The translations under genes were made by a program, and so were the position numbers. From the NCBI RefSeq assembly GCF_964355755.1, contig NC_092671.1, positions 35,729,304-35,793,303 of the forward strand: DNA of 64,000 bases. Reading direction: 5' to 3'. This document shows positions 35,837-56,781 of the stretch, one piece after another (position 1 is the first letter of the stretch; the number at the start of each line of letters is the position of its first letter). This stretch comes from Antedon mediterranea. Taxonomy: Eukaryota > Echinodermata > Crinoidea > Comatulida > Antedonidae. Under the pieces are notes generated by a model. It was given only the letters and a program-made list of their open reading frames with translations, was not told where the DNA came from and ran no database searches.

Positions 35837-36457
35837 AATTATGCATTAAGGAATAACTGAGCCCATACTCTCTTCAATTTAACTTGTACAGAGGCTTCTC
35901 TTGAAAAGAACGCGGGTTATGTAGATCTCAAGAATACAGTGGGAGGGGGGGGGGTGGGGCTAGGTAGGGGAAGGGATTTTGGGTTGCTGATAATGTGGTC
36001 ATTGGGCGATCATCTACGTCCATACCAAACCGATTCCATTATGGGTTTCTGGCTATATTACGTTATTTATTAAATGTTATATTTAAATTAATTGTCTTCA
36101 CATTCTTCAAATATAAATTCATTTATTCAGGGCCAGGCCTATTGCCTGACTTTATTAACTTTAAGGAAATAGAGTCATTGAAAGACATTTTAGGTACTGG
36201 TAAAATGAACTTTACTAGTGTTCATTAGCCATGCAAACCGTTCTACAAATAAGTTAAGATAAACTGTGTATGACAATTTTTTGTTGAAAGAGAAGTTATT
36301 GCGACACTAATCGCAACAATTGGTTATGTGCCTACAACGCTCATCTGGGGCAGATCAACGAACACGATACTCTATCATTATGTCAACTTTCCGATGAATT
36401 AGGCCTGGACTTACTATTTACATGACTGAATTTTACATTTGAACAGCGTTGTCGACT
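35837..36457. other. DCST1-CE1 intergenic spacer with a G-rich tract
   Basis: About 35940-35975 is a purine tract with G runs of 9 or more bases separated by short breaks (GGGAGGGGGGGGGGTGGGG), a possible G-quadruplex on the plus strand. I see no gene. The esterase CE1 start follows at 36458. Confidence 0.55.
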
Positions 36458-40643
<4,186 letters not shown>

Positions 40644-41466
40644 GCAAATCCTATTAAAGTAATTAATGCAGAACAAATACAATTATCAATTATGGTAGGA
40701 ATTAAGGTAAAATAAATTTGAAAACTGAAATATATAGATTTGTTGTTTGTATATCCTTTTTCTTAAAAGAAATATTTATTTTACACCATTGTGTATACAT
40801 TTTGTTTTTAAAATCAGTTTAATTTAAAAAAATAAAATAATAATACAGTAATATAATTTTATAAATGCAATGATGTTTATGTATCGTTAGTGTATAAGGC
40901 CTTAGTAAATGCTGTAGTACAACATATTTGTTTCAGTAATATAAATAAATCAACATACACTTCAATGTTTGATTAATTTCTATTTGACCTTTGTAAAGTT
41001 AACCGATGTTTGATTGTTGTTTATCTGATATAAATCAGTACAGTAATAGTAGTAATATACACACAAGAGACACGAGTTAGTTATTCATTAAAAACATTCA
41101 AAAGGAACATTTTAGGTTACTTCGGTTTTTATTTGGGATAATCTTAGATATATCCATGCCTATCGTTTACTTTTTTTCCCACGGGTGTGCCGAGTTCAAC
41201 AATTTAACACAGAAAGGGGGTAAACATGACCAATGAAATTGTAATTATAAGTTAATGGCACACGACGGGAAACAGATGGCTTAGCATATCCGCTAGCCTT
41301 GAGCGCATTTGTAAAAAACTTGCTGTCTTTATACAATATTATATACTGCAGTATGTCAAAGTAATAAGGATTAACAAGCGGAATTCGGTATGCATTTGGT
41401 TTTGTTCCCAGAAACCAGGTGCGCAATATTGGTGCATGTTTACATAATCACTAGTACGTCACTGTT

Positions 41467-45108
<3,642 letters not shown>

Positions 45109-46165
45109 ATAAGTAAAGATTATGGATTTTCACCGCGTACATGGTGTGTGTGTGTGTGTGTGAAACATGATCTAAATTCAAAGTTAAATTAGTTGAATAA
45201 TGCTTTTTCAGTAATAATACCTTTTTCAAATCAAATTCTGCAGTTATTCCCATTGTTGTTTTAACAATAAACGTTAAAAGTTACTGTTGTCTCGTCTCTA
45301 ACAAGTAAACGTTTTAAACTCTTAGTTTGTTTGGAAAAGTTCGTTTTACATACCACACGAGTCTATACTGAATTTACAAACAGTATAAAACTGATTTTAC
45401 AGAGATATTTCTTTTCTAATTTCCTTTTTTCCATTTCTTATTTTCCTTTTTTTCAATGTATTCTTTTCTCCATTTTTATTTTGTCTTTTCTTTTGTTTTT
45501 TTTTTTTCCTTTTTAAAATGAATTTTTGTCTTATTTCCTCTTTTCTTTCTTTTTTCTACTCTTTTACCTTCCTTTTTTCTATATTAAATAAGTCAATAAT
45601 TAATGTATTTCCAGTGATTGGAAAATAAAGACATTTTATATTATACTGTATTGTGTACAATTATCTATTTCGTTGCAACTGCGTTGTCGGATACAATGCT
45701 GTTCTCAACCAGTTGGTCTGAAATTGTACCAAAACGCGATTTGAAGGAACACGAACTTAAAGTTAAAGTCGTTCAGATAGGACATAAAAAAAATATATGT
45801 CAATATATAAAATATATAACAATAAGAAAAGCTACTAATGTGCAATGCGGTTTAACTAAATTGCCGTTTTAAATGCGCCATCAAAGAATCAAATTTAAAG
45901 ACCAAAATAATATTGTTATGATTACATTAAAAAATGTATTTACTATTTTATGCGGTTATTTAATACAGTTGCTATAGCCAGAATTTGGCAAGTTTGTAAA
46001 AATATAACTCGGTGACTTACTACCTACATATAAGTTGGTATGCGCAAGTCATGTCTGATAATAATTATTAAGCGGACTTGTGCATGAGGGTTATACGGTC
46101 GGTATTGTTGCACGGTCGGTATTGTTGCTTAGATAAACACTTATAGTCATAGATTAGTTTGAGTA
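45109..46165. other. CE2-CE3 spacer with polypyrimidine tract
   Basis: Contains a TG dinucleotide run (45144-45162), the CE2 poly(A) signal, and a 190-bp almost pure C/T strand at about 45405-45595 rich in CTTTTT and CCTTTT. No gene seen. The repeated GGTCGGTATTGTTGC near 46097-46127 lies just upstream of CE3. Confidence 0.6.
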
Positions 46166-49100
46166 ATGGCGGATAGAAGTAAACGTGTGTTGTATTGTCT
46201 GCTTCTTGTCTGCGTGTCCCGATGTATAGCAGACAATAAGCCCCAGCCGGTAGTTGAAGCTAAATTTGGTAAAGTGTTTGGTAAATCAGTTACCCTCGAT
46301 GTCAACGACGATTATTTCCCGGAAGCGAAAACTGTAGATGTATACCAAAGTATCCCTTACGCCGAAGCACCGGTTGGTTCACTTCGCTTCAAGCCTCCGG
46401 TAGCAAAAACGTGGGATAAGGATGCATTGTTTAATGCTACTGGTCCACAGACGGCTTGTGTTCAAGACTTCACTCCACTTCTACCAATTCTGGAAGAACA
46501 GAGCGAAGATTGCCTTCATTTAGATGTGTATACACCAAACCCCAAGGTAGGCCTAAGACAAGTTGATGATTCATTCGATATCGATACCAGGGTTATAAGA
46601 TTATAGTTCATAGGCAAAGAACACATTATGGTGTCACTAAATGAAGCAATGCAACATGACGAAAAGGTGGATATACCGACGAATCCATACACTGACGTAC
46701 ATAATTCCTTCATTCACATTTCGGTCGTGCTTTGTTTCGGTACCTGGACGTATCTATATACACATGGATAAGCTTATCAACCATGACGTCACGATTATTT
46801 ACTTTACAATATTGACAGTGGTTACTGTGGTTGATGAATGCCTTTATATAGTTGATCGAATTGGTTATCATAAACTCAGAGATAACACTATTATGCTCAT
46901 AAGATTATTAATATACGGTAATGTAAATGGTAGTTTCCACATTGAAAAAAAAGACATGGATTTATGTAACCATGTTAACTCAATCCAAACCCTATTTCAA
47001 GTAACATTGTATATCTTGCATTTCACATTATATTCAAATTTATTGAGCAATATATATTTACATTGTTATATACAATATTGCAGAGATATTTTTATTTTCT
47101 GTAGTTTTAAGACCTTTTTAAAAAAAATATCACAGAAAATCATAAACTAAAAATCAATATTTCATTACATTGATATATTATTATGCTTGACAAGTTATTT
47201 AATGATCTTGCCTCGTGGACCTTTTTTTTAATTTTATATTTGTATGGGCTACCTCTCACAAGCTTTGCTCTCTTGTTTTGGATGTTGCCCATCTTCGTTA
47301 ATGTAATTTATTATTATGAACTTAGAAGAGAAATCTCAATTTACATTTTACTTTTATATCAGAATTGTTTATAACAAACATGGTAGGTATATTTACTTAA
47401 TAACATTCTGTAGGCCTACTATAATTAGTCGACAGTTTTATATATTACTTATTTTAGCCGGAAAATGTTCCTGTGATGGTGTTCATACACGGTGGAGGGT
47501 TCGTAATGGGCATCAGAACAACCAGCAACATGTCTCAAGTACCGATGGTAGCTCTCGGGAACGTCGTCGCTGTCAACATCAATTACCGCCTAAACGTCTT
47601 TGGCTTTTTCTTCACAGGCATGTATAGTTGAGGCCTATTAGCTCTCTATCAACGATCATGGTAACCATAAGTCTAAACGATCAATATTACTGCATAAAAA
47701 AATAGCTTTCTTTCAAAGTGGTAAACAAAATGCTAGCCATAAGTAACAGTGAGTTTGATATCTAAGCTATTTTTTAAATCTAAAACAGGTGACGATGTTG
47801 TGTCCGGAAACATGGGGTTGAAAGACCAAACATTAGCCCTCCAATGGATTCATGACAATATAGCTGGTGAGACAAATGTATTGTATTTTTGTTCTGTTAC
47901 AAATTTGTATTATGAATTTCACTTGATTAGAGTAGTTTACCGTCAAAGTTTTTATCACAGGCGTGTGTCAATTTACTCCGTTATAAAACAAAGAAAAATC
48001 GTTTTTGTCAATGACGGCCACGTGTCTCTAGTAAGAGACGGCTTATTGTTTTAAATACATGTTATAAATATTGGTTGATTTAATTTCAGAATTCGGAGGT
48101 AACCCAGATATGGTTACGATCTATGGTGAAAGTGCTGGTTCAATTTCAGTAACAAACCATGTCGTATCGCCTATGAGTAAAGGATTATTTCATCGTGCTA
48201 TTATGCAGGTTTGTGTGCAAGACAAACATTGTACTTGGTGAATTGATCCTATTGCAGCTCAAAACAAAGCTATACTGGGATAATTGAATTAATACAAAGT
48301 AGCATACACTTTCATAAGCAAATCTGTAAAACTGTAATTGGTCTTTAGATTGACCACAAACAACCTTTGTTGAACATTCATCAAATTAAAATTGTTGAAT
48401 ATATTTGATATTCTTAGAGTGGAACGGTTGTGCAAAGTTTACAAATGGGACCAGATTCAAAGCCGATAGAAAGATCAAGAGCTTTTGCATTTGGTCGAAC
48501 TTTGGGATGTGACCAGACAAACACCAACGAACTCGTGGAATGTCTTCAAGCCATAGATAGTCAAACTCTTTTAGCGAATTATTCTGTAAATGTGAGTACA
48601 GCGTTAACATAATAATGCAATCGATTTGATTGATCATGACATCTTCAACTAAGGTGAACATTGTTTTCAATCTTATATATTCGTAGTATAAATAATAATA
48701 TGTCAAAATCTTGTTATATTATATATTACCAGACAGCTGTAGAGAATGAAGAGGATCCTTTAACGCTTACATTTGTTCCGAACTCTGATGGAGAATTTCT
48801 GCCAGATGATCCGAATAAGCTTTATGATGACCCGAACGCAATAAATGACGTTGACATCATGTTGGGAACTCTTTCCGATGAGGGAACATTTATGGTAAAA
48901 ATGGTAATGGTTGGAGAAGTAGTAACCAATCGTACATTTTATGACGACTATGTAACTGGAATGAGTGCCATGATATTTCAGGCTGAGTCAGAGTTGGAAA
49001 AAGATCTTTTAAAGTATGTGTATCTTTCTGATGAACTACTAGCTAATCGAGATTCAGATCATTACTATAGTCTTAGTCAAATGGTAGGTGACTTCATATT

Positions 49101-49995
49101 TGTCTGTCCAACAGAAAAGACCGCGAACCAGTTGGTTAGAGCGGGAAAAGAGAATGTCTATCTTTACAAAATGACACATGTGCCTTCTCGATCAATCTGG
49201 GGATTGTCTGGTATAAACGATGTTGGAGCTGCACATGGCGAGGACATGTCGTTTGTATTTGGTATGCATTACAATGAAGGAAACGGTTGGTTATACGGAA
49301 AATTACCTGCTGAAGAAGTCCGCCTTACTAATGCAATGATGACTTACTGGTCAAATTTTGCCAAGACAGGGTACGTTATTATTGTCCGGTTATTCATGCT
49401 TTAATATTAAATGAAAAGGGTTTTCATTTTTTGCCAATTTTTTAAAATTACAAATTAAGATAGGCCTACAAGTCTTTAAGTTTCGTCTCTGCTTAAATGT
49501 ATTATTTATAGTGTATTAACTTATACTTATAACTCTTGTATATATCTTTGGCTGTCTTTATGTTACAGTGTTTTTAACTATTCTCATTTTTTATCAGAGA
49601 CCCTAATAACTCTGGTGGTGGGAGTAACTTAGTTTTGGCTTATCCAAAGTGGCCAAAATTTACACTTGCTGAGCATAATTACAAAGATATTTCAACAACC
49701 ATGCAAAACAGTAATGTATTGAACTTCAAGCGGTGTACATTTATTAATGATATTATACCAAAGGCGAGGGAAGTGCAAGGTTAGAATTTAAATTAATTTC
49801 ATAATTTCTATTTAAGGGTTCTTTTTGTTTTGTTATGCATGGTATGAAATGCTATATCAACATACTGTACTATTCATTTTGATTCTGAGAATATTTTTAT
49901 CTCAAACTTTAGATACATTGAAGAGGTTTGAGAAAGAAGAACATGAGAAAATATACTCTTGTCAATCTGGCTCTTGTGAAGAGAAAAAGCCATAA
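46166..49995 (+). CDS. Type-B carboxylesterase/cholinesterase-like, CE3 (8 exons, 604 aa)
   Basis: Exons: 46166-46546, 47458-47617, 47789-47866, 48090-48208, 48418-48591, 48733-49370, 49598-49779, 49913-49995. Same organisation as CE2 and CE4: signal peptide (YCLLLVCVS), [42 protein letters not shown], Cys-paired acidic/basic tail ([13 protein letters not shown]). The catalytic triad is complete. The donor after exon 2 is CAG-GCATGT: a GC donor, where the paralogues have GT. GC-AG introns are a known minor class, so this may still splice, perhaps inefficiently. The stop codon overlaps an AATAAA signal (49995-50000). If exon 2 cannot be joined the gene would be dead; I favour function. Confidence 0.88.
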
Positions 49996-50556
49996 ATAAA
50001 GTCAAATGTTATAGAGTTTATATTACTCCTGCAGCGATGTTCTTTGTGTAGAATGAATAGTTCATAATTATTTCAAAGTATTTTTCAAATATATATATAT
50101 TTATATATATATTAAGTGGAATAAAAAAAAACCTGAAAATCGGTGTAGGGCAGTAATAATAGGTCCAGTATGTGTAAGCTATAGATTTTGGCCTTGTTCC
50201 CACCACCACAGTGTTACTTGTGCTAACTAAATTAGGCGTATTGGGTACGTAAACAATTGAGTGTAATGAAAATATTAAAAATGTAAACAAAATATGTTTA
50301 ATTGTTAATGAATTAATTGCGTCTTTGTGTTATGTTTTTGTGCATACTTTTAAAAATCTACCACATACAATACCTAACGCGTACATGTTTAGTATGTCAG
50401 CTTTTCACTCTATAGGTACTAATTTTGTTCAGCATTCGGACTGTGATTGTCCGATGATTGGAATGTGCAAGTCATTTATTCATATATGTCCAGTGTCTTA
50501 TCTGATACTTTAGATATGTAGACCTACACAATGTTAATAACGCCATTCAGTTTGAA

Positions 50557-53500
50557 ATGGCGGGTAGAAGCACAACACTACTATGTCTACTTATCGTCTG
50601 CACGTCGGGGTGTGTAGCAAACAAGGAAAACCTCCAGCCTGTAATTGAAGCTAAATTTGGTAAAGTGTTTGGTAAATCCGTTACTCTCGACGTGAACGAC
50701 GATTATTTCCCAGAAGTGAAAACTGTAGATGTATACCAAAGTATCCCTTACGCCGAATCACCGGTTGGTTCACTTCGCTTCAAGCCTCCGGTAGCAAAAA
50801 CGTGGGATAAGGATGCCTTGTTTAATGCTACTGGTCCACAGAATTCATGTGTTCAAGAAATATTTCCAGCTTTACCAATTTTGGAAGAACAGAGCGAAGA
50901 CTGTCTTCATCTTGATATATATACACCACACCCCAAGGTAGCCCATGTTTTATTAGTGAATTAGGCCTACATCAATATTTACATTATATGAGTGTTAGTT
51001 AAAGTTCAAGTTAGTTAGTTTAATCTTTAACAATATACTTAAATAGAATCCAAGAGTTTTTACACTGAACAGTTTGCGGAAGCAGTACTTCAACCTGGTA
51101 AATAATAAATACCGTACATAACATGTCGCTTTACCTGACCGTCTTCACAGGAAAATCACAGTTGTATTTGTCCATTTTACTTTGTGAAAATGTAAATTGA
51201 TATTATGTTTACTTATATAATATATAAACATATATTTATTTATTCATTATATTTAGCCGGTAAAGGCTGCTGTGATGGTCTTCATTCATGGTGGTGGGTT
51301 TTCATTCGGCATCGGAACAACCAGCAACATGTCACAAGTACCGATGGTTGCTCTCGGGAACGTCGTCGCCGTCAACATCAACTATCGTCTGAGTGTCTTT
51401 GGCTTTTTATCCACAGGTTTTGTAATCTATCTAAAAATATTAAACTTTTTTACTAATTTTTAACAAGTTGATAAAACTATGATTGATAAATAACCGTAAC
51501 ACTTCAAAGTGTTTTTACATCTTCAACCATTTTTATTCAATATTCATTCATGCGGCAATATCGTATTGTCATAGACAGACATAATATATAAATATTTTGT
51601 AATAAAATAAACATATTTACTAAATCTTTGGAAGACAAATGAATAAATAGTATTGTTTATTCATTTGATAGGTGACGATGTAGTGTCGGGGAACATGGGG
51701 TTGAAGGATCAAACACTAGCCCTCCAATGGATTCGTAACAATATAGCCGGTGAGACGAAGTTCAATCTTAGATAACAGTTTACTAGCTTTTTCTTTTGCT
51801 GTTTCACATTTGGATTTTGTGTCTCAATTGAACTGACTCTCTGTTCACCCAACACCAAATAACAGTATAATATTATATTTCGTGATTTATTTTCAGAATT
51901 CGGAGGTGACCCAGATAGAGTTACGATCTATGGTGAAAGTGCTGGTTCAATTTCAGTAGCAGACCATGTAGTATCGCCTATGAGTAAAGGATTATTTCAT
52001 CGTGCCATTATGCAGGTACGAAATTAAATTTGTTTATGTTTTAGGTATAGTTTGGAACTCAACGCAGTGACTTGCACTGCGCGTCCACGTCCTAGTGCGC
52101 ATTAAGCTTTTATTATCAAATTTTAATTAAAATAATAGTTTAAATCATGAATGTATCGGTTATATATACTAGAGTGGAACGGTTGTGGAAAGTTTAAAAT
52201 CAGAATCGAAGAGAGTACAGAGATCAAGAGCGTTTGCGTTTGGCAGAACGTTAGGATGTGACCAGTCAGATACTAATGAACTCGTACAATGTCTTCAGGC
52301 TATTGATAGTCAAACACTTGTAGCAAATTGTTCAGTAAATGTGAGTTGTTAAGACATTATTATATTAGATGTATTATTCTTTATTATTAAAACGTAGCAA
52401 CTGTTTTTAAAACAGACTGAAGTTTAATAGAGTATAATTATAGTTATTAACACTATAAAAACTCTTTTACTGCACCATTATTTCAATACTCTTTGTTCAT
52501 GATGTAAGTCTTATAAGCTAAGGCTTACATTATTATTGCTTGGTGGGAGTCATTTTTTTACCTCATCATTAGCGAACATCTTAAATGCATTCGACCAATG
52601 GAATATAGTTGATTGTTATTAATCCTATTCTTTTTAATAGACGGCGGTAGAAAATGGAGAGAATCCTTATTCGTTTATGTTTCTTCCTAACGCTGATGGA
52701 GAATTTCTGCCAGATGATCCGAATAAACTTTATGATGACCCGAACGCAATAAATGACGTTGACATCATGTTGGGAACTCTTTCTGATGAAGGATCTGTTT
52801 TCGTAAAACAGAGTATGGTAGGAGAGGTAGTAACCAATCGTACATTCTATGACGAGTATGTAACTGGAATGAGTGCCATGATATTTCAGGCTGAGTTTGA
52901 GTTGGAAAAAGATCTTTTGAAGTTTGTGTATCTTTCTGATGAACAACTAGCTAATCCAGATTCAGATCATTACTATAGTCTTAGTCAAATGGCGGGTGAC
53001 GTAATGTTCGTCTGTCCAACAGAAAAGACCGTGAGACTATTGGTCACAGCTGGAAAAGAGAATGTATATCTTTACAAAATGACACACGAACCTTCTCGAT
53101 CATTCTGGGGAATGTCTGGTATAAATGATGCTGGAGCTACACATGGTGAGGACTTGGTGTTTGTGTTCGGTATGCATTACAATGAAGGAAACGGTTGGTT
53201 TTACGGAAATTTACTTGCTGAAGAAATTCGCCTTACTAATGCAATGATGACTTACTGGTCAAATTTTGCCAAGACAGGGTACGATATTATTGTCTGGTTA
53301 TTCATGCTTTAATATTAAATGAGAAGGGTTTTCATTTTTTGCTTATATTTTTTAATTACAAATTAAGATAAGTCTTTAAGTTTCGTCTCTGCTTAAATGT
53401 CTTATTTATAGTGTATTAACTTATAACTCTTGTATATATCTTTGGCTGTCTTTATGTTACAGTGTTTTAATAACTTTTCCTATTTTTTTTATCAGAGACC

Positions 53501-53940
53501 CTAATAACTCTGATGATGATAGTAACTTGGTTTTGGCTTATCCAAAATGGCCAAAATTTACACTTGCTGAGCATAGTTACAAGGATATTTCAACAAACAT
53601 GCAAAACAGTAATGTATTGAATCTCAAGATGTGTACATTTATTAATGATATTCTACCAAAGGCAAGGAAAGTGCAAGGTTAGAATTTAATTTAATTTATT
53701 GAATAATTTTTATTAAAATTTTCGGAATCGTACTTTTAAAATTAAGTATGTTATGTATCGTATTTAAATTTTATACCAACAATAACATACTGTAAGTTAA
53801 CATACCGGTAGTACATAATATGGTTTATTTTGATTCTGCTATATCATATTTTAGATAAACTGAAGACATTTGAGAAAGAAGAACACGAGAAGACAAAATA
53901 TTCGTGTACATCTGGCTCCTGTGAAGAGAAAAGGCCATAA
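50557..53940 (+). CDS. Type-B carboxylesterase/cholinesterase-like, CE4 (8 exons, 603 aa)
   Basis: Exons: 50557-50937, 51257-51416, 51672-51749, 51897-52015, 52173-52340, 52641-53278, 53496-53677, 53855-53940. Signal peptide with [38 protein letters not shown]; oxyanion HGGGF (138-142); nucleophile YGESAGS, Ser about 221; acid SDEGS, Glu about 352; [12 protein letters not shown], His about 470. All triad residues are present, so an active secreted esterase is likely. Exon lengths equal those of CE3 except for small differences in exons 5 and 8. The tail is [22 protein letters not shown]6 is its near-identical duplicate. The SADH wording after the nucleophile (SVADHVV) differs from CE2/CE3 ([14 protein letters not shown]), one of few changes near the active site. 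Confidence 0.93.
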
Positions 53941-54513
53941 ATGAATTCTATCATCTAAAGTCTACAGATATTTTACTCCTGCAACAAAGCTCTTTGTTCG
54001 AAATTCAGTTAATTTTTCAAATTCACTTACGATTTTGCACATTATATTTTTGAGAGGAGTAGAGAAAATAGGTATAGTGTGTGCCAGATATCAGATTTTG
54101 GCCACACCACGGTATTACTACTAGCTAGACTAGGCGTCTAAGATGAGTTTGAATTGAAATTTTTGGATATTAAAAAAAAAAGAAATGGGTTTACGCAACT
54201 AAATCCTGGATTATATAATGTTTTCTTACTTCTACAGTACTTTGTATGATTTTGACGCGTTTGTACATACTCAAATTCTATCATATACAAAACGCACCTA
54301 ACGAGTAAATGTTTAGTAGGTCAACCTTTCACTGCACTCTTTTAACTAATTTCGTTCAGCATTTCATCCGGATCCAGGTGACACTGTGACTATGATTATA
54401 TCCGCTGTCGGGATGTGCAAGTCATAAGTACTTCTTCATATCTATTATTATATACAGTGTCTTATCTGATATTTTTACTTAGATATGTACACAATAACTC
54501 CACTAAGTTCGAA

Positions 54514-55529
54514 ATGGCGGGTAAAGGCACTGCATTACTATGTCTACTTATCATCTGCACGTTACGGTGCGTTGCAGACACAGAAAACTCCCAGCCGGTA
54601 GTTGACGCTAAATTTGGTAAAGTGTTTGGTAAATCAGTTACTCTCGACGTCAATGACGATTGCTGTAGATGTATACCAAAGTATCCTTTACGCCGAATCA
54701 CCGGTTGGTTCACTTCGCTTCAAGCCTCCGGTAGCAAAAACGTGGGATAAGGATGCCTTGTTTAATGCTACTGGTCATCAGACTGCATGTGTTCAAGAAC
54801 TATTTCCAGCTTTACCAATTTTGGAAGAACAGAGCGAAGACTGTCTTCATCTTGACATGTATACACCACACCCCAAGGTAAGAGAACGCATGTTTTATAC
54901 GTAAATTAGGCGTATAGTGACGACCCACAAACCTCGTCATTTTTATTTTCAATAATACTGTTTGATTTGGGCCAGAATGAAAACAATAGAGGTCGTATTT
55001 ACTTTAATCGGCTCACAACAACTCACCCCTAAAATATCAGCACGAGTTTTAATATTTTGAGCCCTTAAAATGTCTATTCTACTGCCAACATGAGACGTGT
55101 CATTTGCTATTTTTCCAGGTGCCATTGTTATTTACTCTTTTTGAATCATAGTGTTATCCTGTAAGCCTACATTATAACAAATGCAGTATAGCTACACAGT
55201 TTGTATTGACACTGAACAGTTTGACCTGACCTTTGCCGCTTTGCCTGACCGTCTTCTTACTTGTACAAGAAAATCACAGTTATTTTTCTCCATTTTACTT
55301 TGTGACAATGTAAATAGATATTATGTTTACTTATATAATATATATTCTTTATTTATTCATTGTATTTAGCCAGAAAAAGCCCCTGTGATGGTCTTCATAC
55401 ATGGTGGTGGGTTTGCATTTGGCATCGGGACATCCAGCAACATGTCACAAGTACCGATGGTAGCTCTCGGGAACGTCGTCGCCATCAACATGAACTATCG
55501 TCTAAACGTCTTTGGCTTTATATCCACAG
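54514..55529 (+). pseudogene. Truncated, frameshifted esterase, CE5
   Basis: Only exon 1 (54514 to about 54878) and exon 2 (55370-55529) are present. Exon 1 starts like CE4 (MAGKGTALLCLLIICT) but lacks 17 bp after VTLDVNDD, where CE4 has YFPEVKT. The frame shifts there and the downstream codons (IPYA-type motif to EDCLHLDMYTPHP) continue in another frame. Exon 2 is intact with HGGGF. The 3' end of intron 2 survives at about 56737-56781 (TTGTTTATTCATTTGATAG), but exon 3 is replaced at its first base by unrelated repeat DNA and exons 4-8 are absent. The same 17-bp deletion is in CE7, so it predates the segmental duplication. Confidence 0.9.
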
Positions 55530-55654
55530 GTTTTGTAATATAATAAAACATTATATAAAATATGTTTTACTTAGCAATTTATAATAAGCTGATGACAATA
55601 TTATAAGAAGATAAGCGTAATGCTTTATAGTGTATTTATATCTTCTACCTCAAA

Positions 55655-55735
55655 GTTCACAACATATACATACACCTCTCCTCCACCCCCACCCCCAATC
55701 ATCCCTTCTCCCCCACCCCCTCTCTTTCTCTAAGT
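55655..55735. repeat. C-rich low-complexity tract in CE5 intron 2
   Basis: About 80 bp of CCACCCCC and TCTCC runs, nearly free of G on the plus strand. The complementary strand has G runs suitable for a quadruplex. No gene. Confidence 0.6.
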
Positions 55736-55774
55736 TGTGATAACATCCACCACTTTTATTCAGTATTCATATCA

Positions 55775-56736
55775 TATTTCTCTTCTTTTTCTTTTTTTAA
55801 ATTGTTTATAGTAAAAACAAGGCCAACAGCCATTAAGTCGCGTGCTACAATGCATAATGATACCGGACCAACAGACAGACCGACAGACAGACCGACAGAC
55901 AGACCGACCGACATAGTGAACTATAGTCGCGTCCACGCGACTAAAAAGGCATAATTTTGACGAATTTTTAAACTTTTTCATCAAAAACGTGCGCAAATTA
56001 TCCAATTCGACGTGCTCGTATGACGTAATTTTAAGTCGAAATTGTTTAAAAGATGGTAAAATTATTAGAAAAGGCTGCAAAAACATAAATCACGCGAAAA
56101 AAGTATGTATTTAACGATACGTGCGCACCACGCGCGTAAAAATTTGCGCGCGTATGGGAATTTTTGACATGCTCAAAATGACAAGAAACGCGTAGAAAGT
56201 TGATTAAAAATGAATTTTGCGCATTTTAAAATTTTAAATGCGCGTGCGCGCGTAACTTTGTGGCTTTGTGACTCATGGCAATTTTGTAAACGCTTAAAAT
56301 TGCCTGAAACGTACTCTTATTTCATCGAAAATAAATTTTGAAAATTTTAAGCGCGCGTACGCATGCGTTACATGCGCTACGCACGTAATTGTATTGCCAT
56401 ATGATGATTTATGCCCTGAAATTTATGAGTACCAAATTTTATTTAATTGTGATTCATGGTTGTGAAGATATGATTACAAACGTGATTTCGTTAAATCGTA
56501 CGTAGACCGCGTAATTGTTTATTGCGCACCGTGAAAACATAACCACATCGATTCCTGGCCATAAGGAATATACTGTGAAAAATTGACTTAGCTAGATTAA
56601 ACTGATATCAAGATAAGGTCAGAAAGCGATAAAACGCATAGTGATACCGGACCGACAGACCGACATAGTGAACTATAGAGTCGCTTCCACGCGACTAAAA
56701 ATAACGTACTCGTAAATTTGCTGTTATAAATTCTTT
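55775..56736. mobile_element. Unclassified CpG-rich insertion in CE5 intron 2, bracketed by direct repeats
   Basis: This block interrupts sequence that is continuous in CE4 intron 2. Two copies of a 60-90 bp segment (GATACCGGACC, GACAGACC units, CATAGTGAACTATAG, then a GTCGCG-TCCA-CGCGAC hairpin and TAAAA) lie at about 55858-55946 and 56640-56700. Between them is DNA with many CGCG and GCGC motifs, unlike the rest of the CpG-poor window. I do not recognise the family and see no coding frame. Confidence 0.6.
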
Positions 56737-56781
56737 TGAAAGGCATACATAAATAATATTATTGTTTATTCATTTGATAGA

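Noticed and set aside
35940-35975. G-rich tract as a promoter element of CE1
   Set aside because: A quadruplex is possible but nothing links it to transcription; distance to the start is about 480 bp.
46641-47150. 169-codon plus-strand frame
   Set aside because: Lies in intron 1 of CE3, very AT-rich, no motif, and the matching introns of paralogues have no equivalent.
52581-52946. 121-codon minus-strand frame, repeated at 61735-62100
   Set aside because: Antisense to esterase exon 6 of CE4 and CE6; its conservation follows from the sense exon and the duplication.
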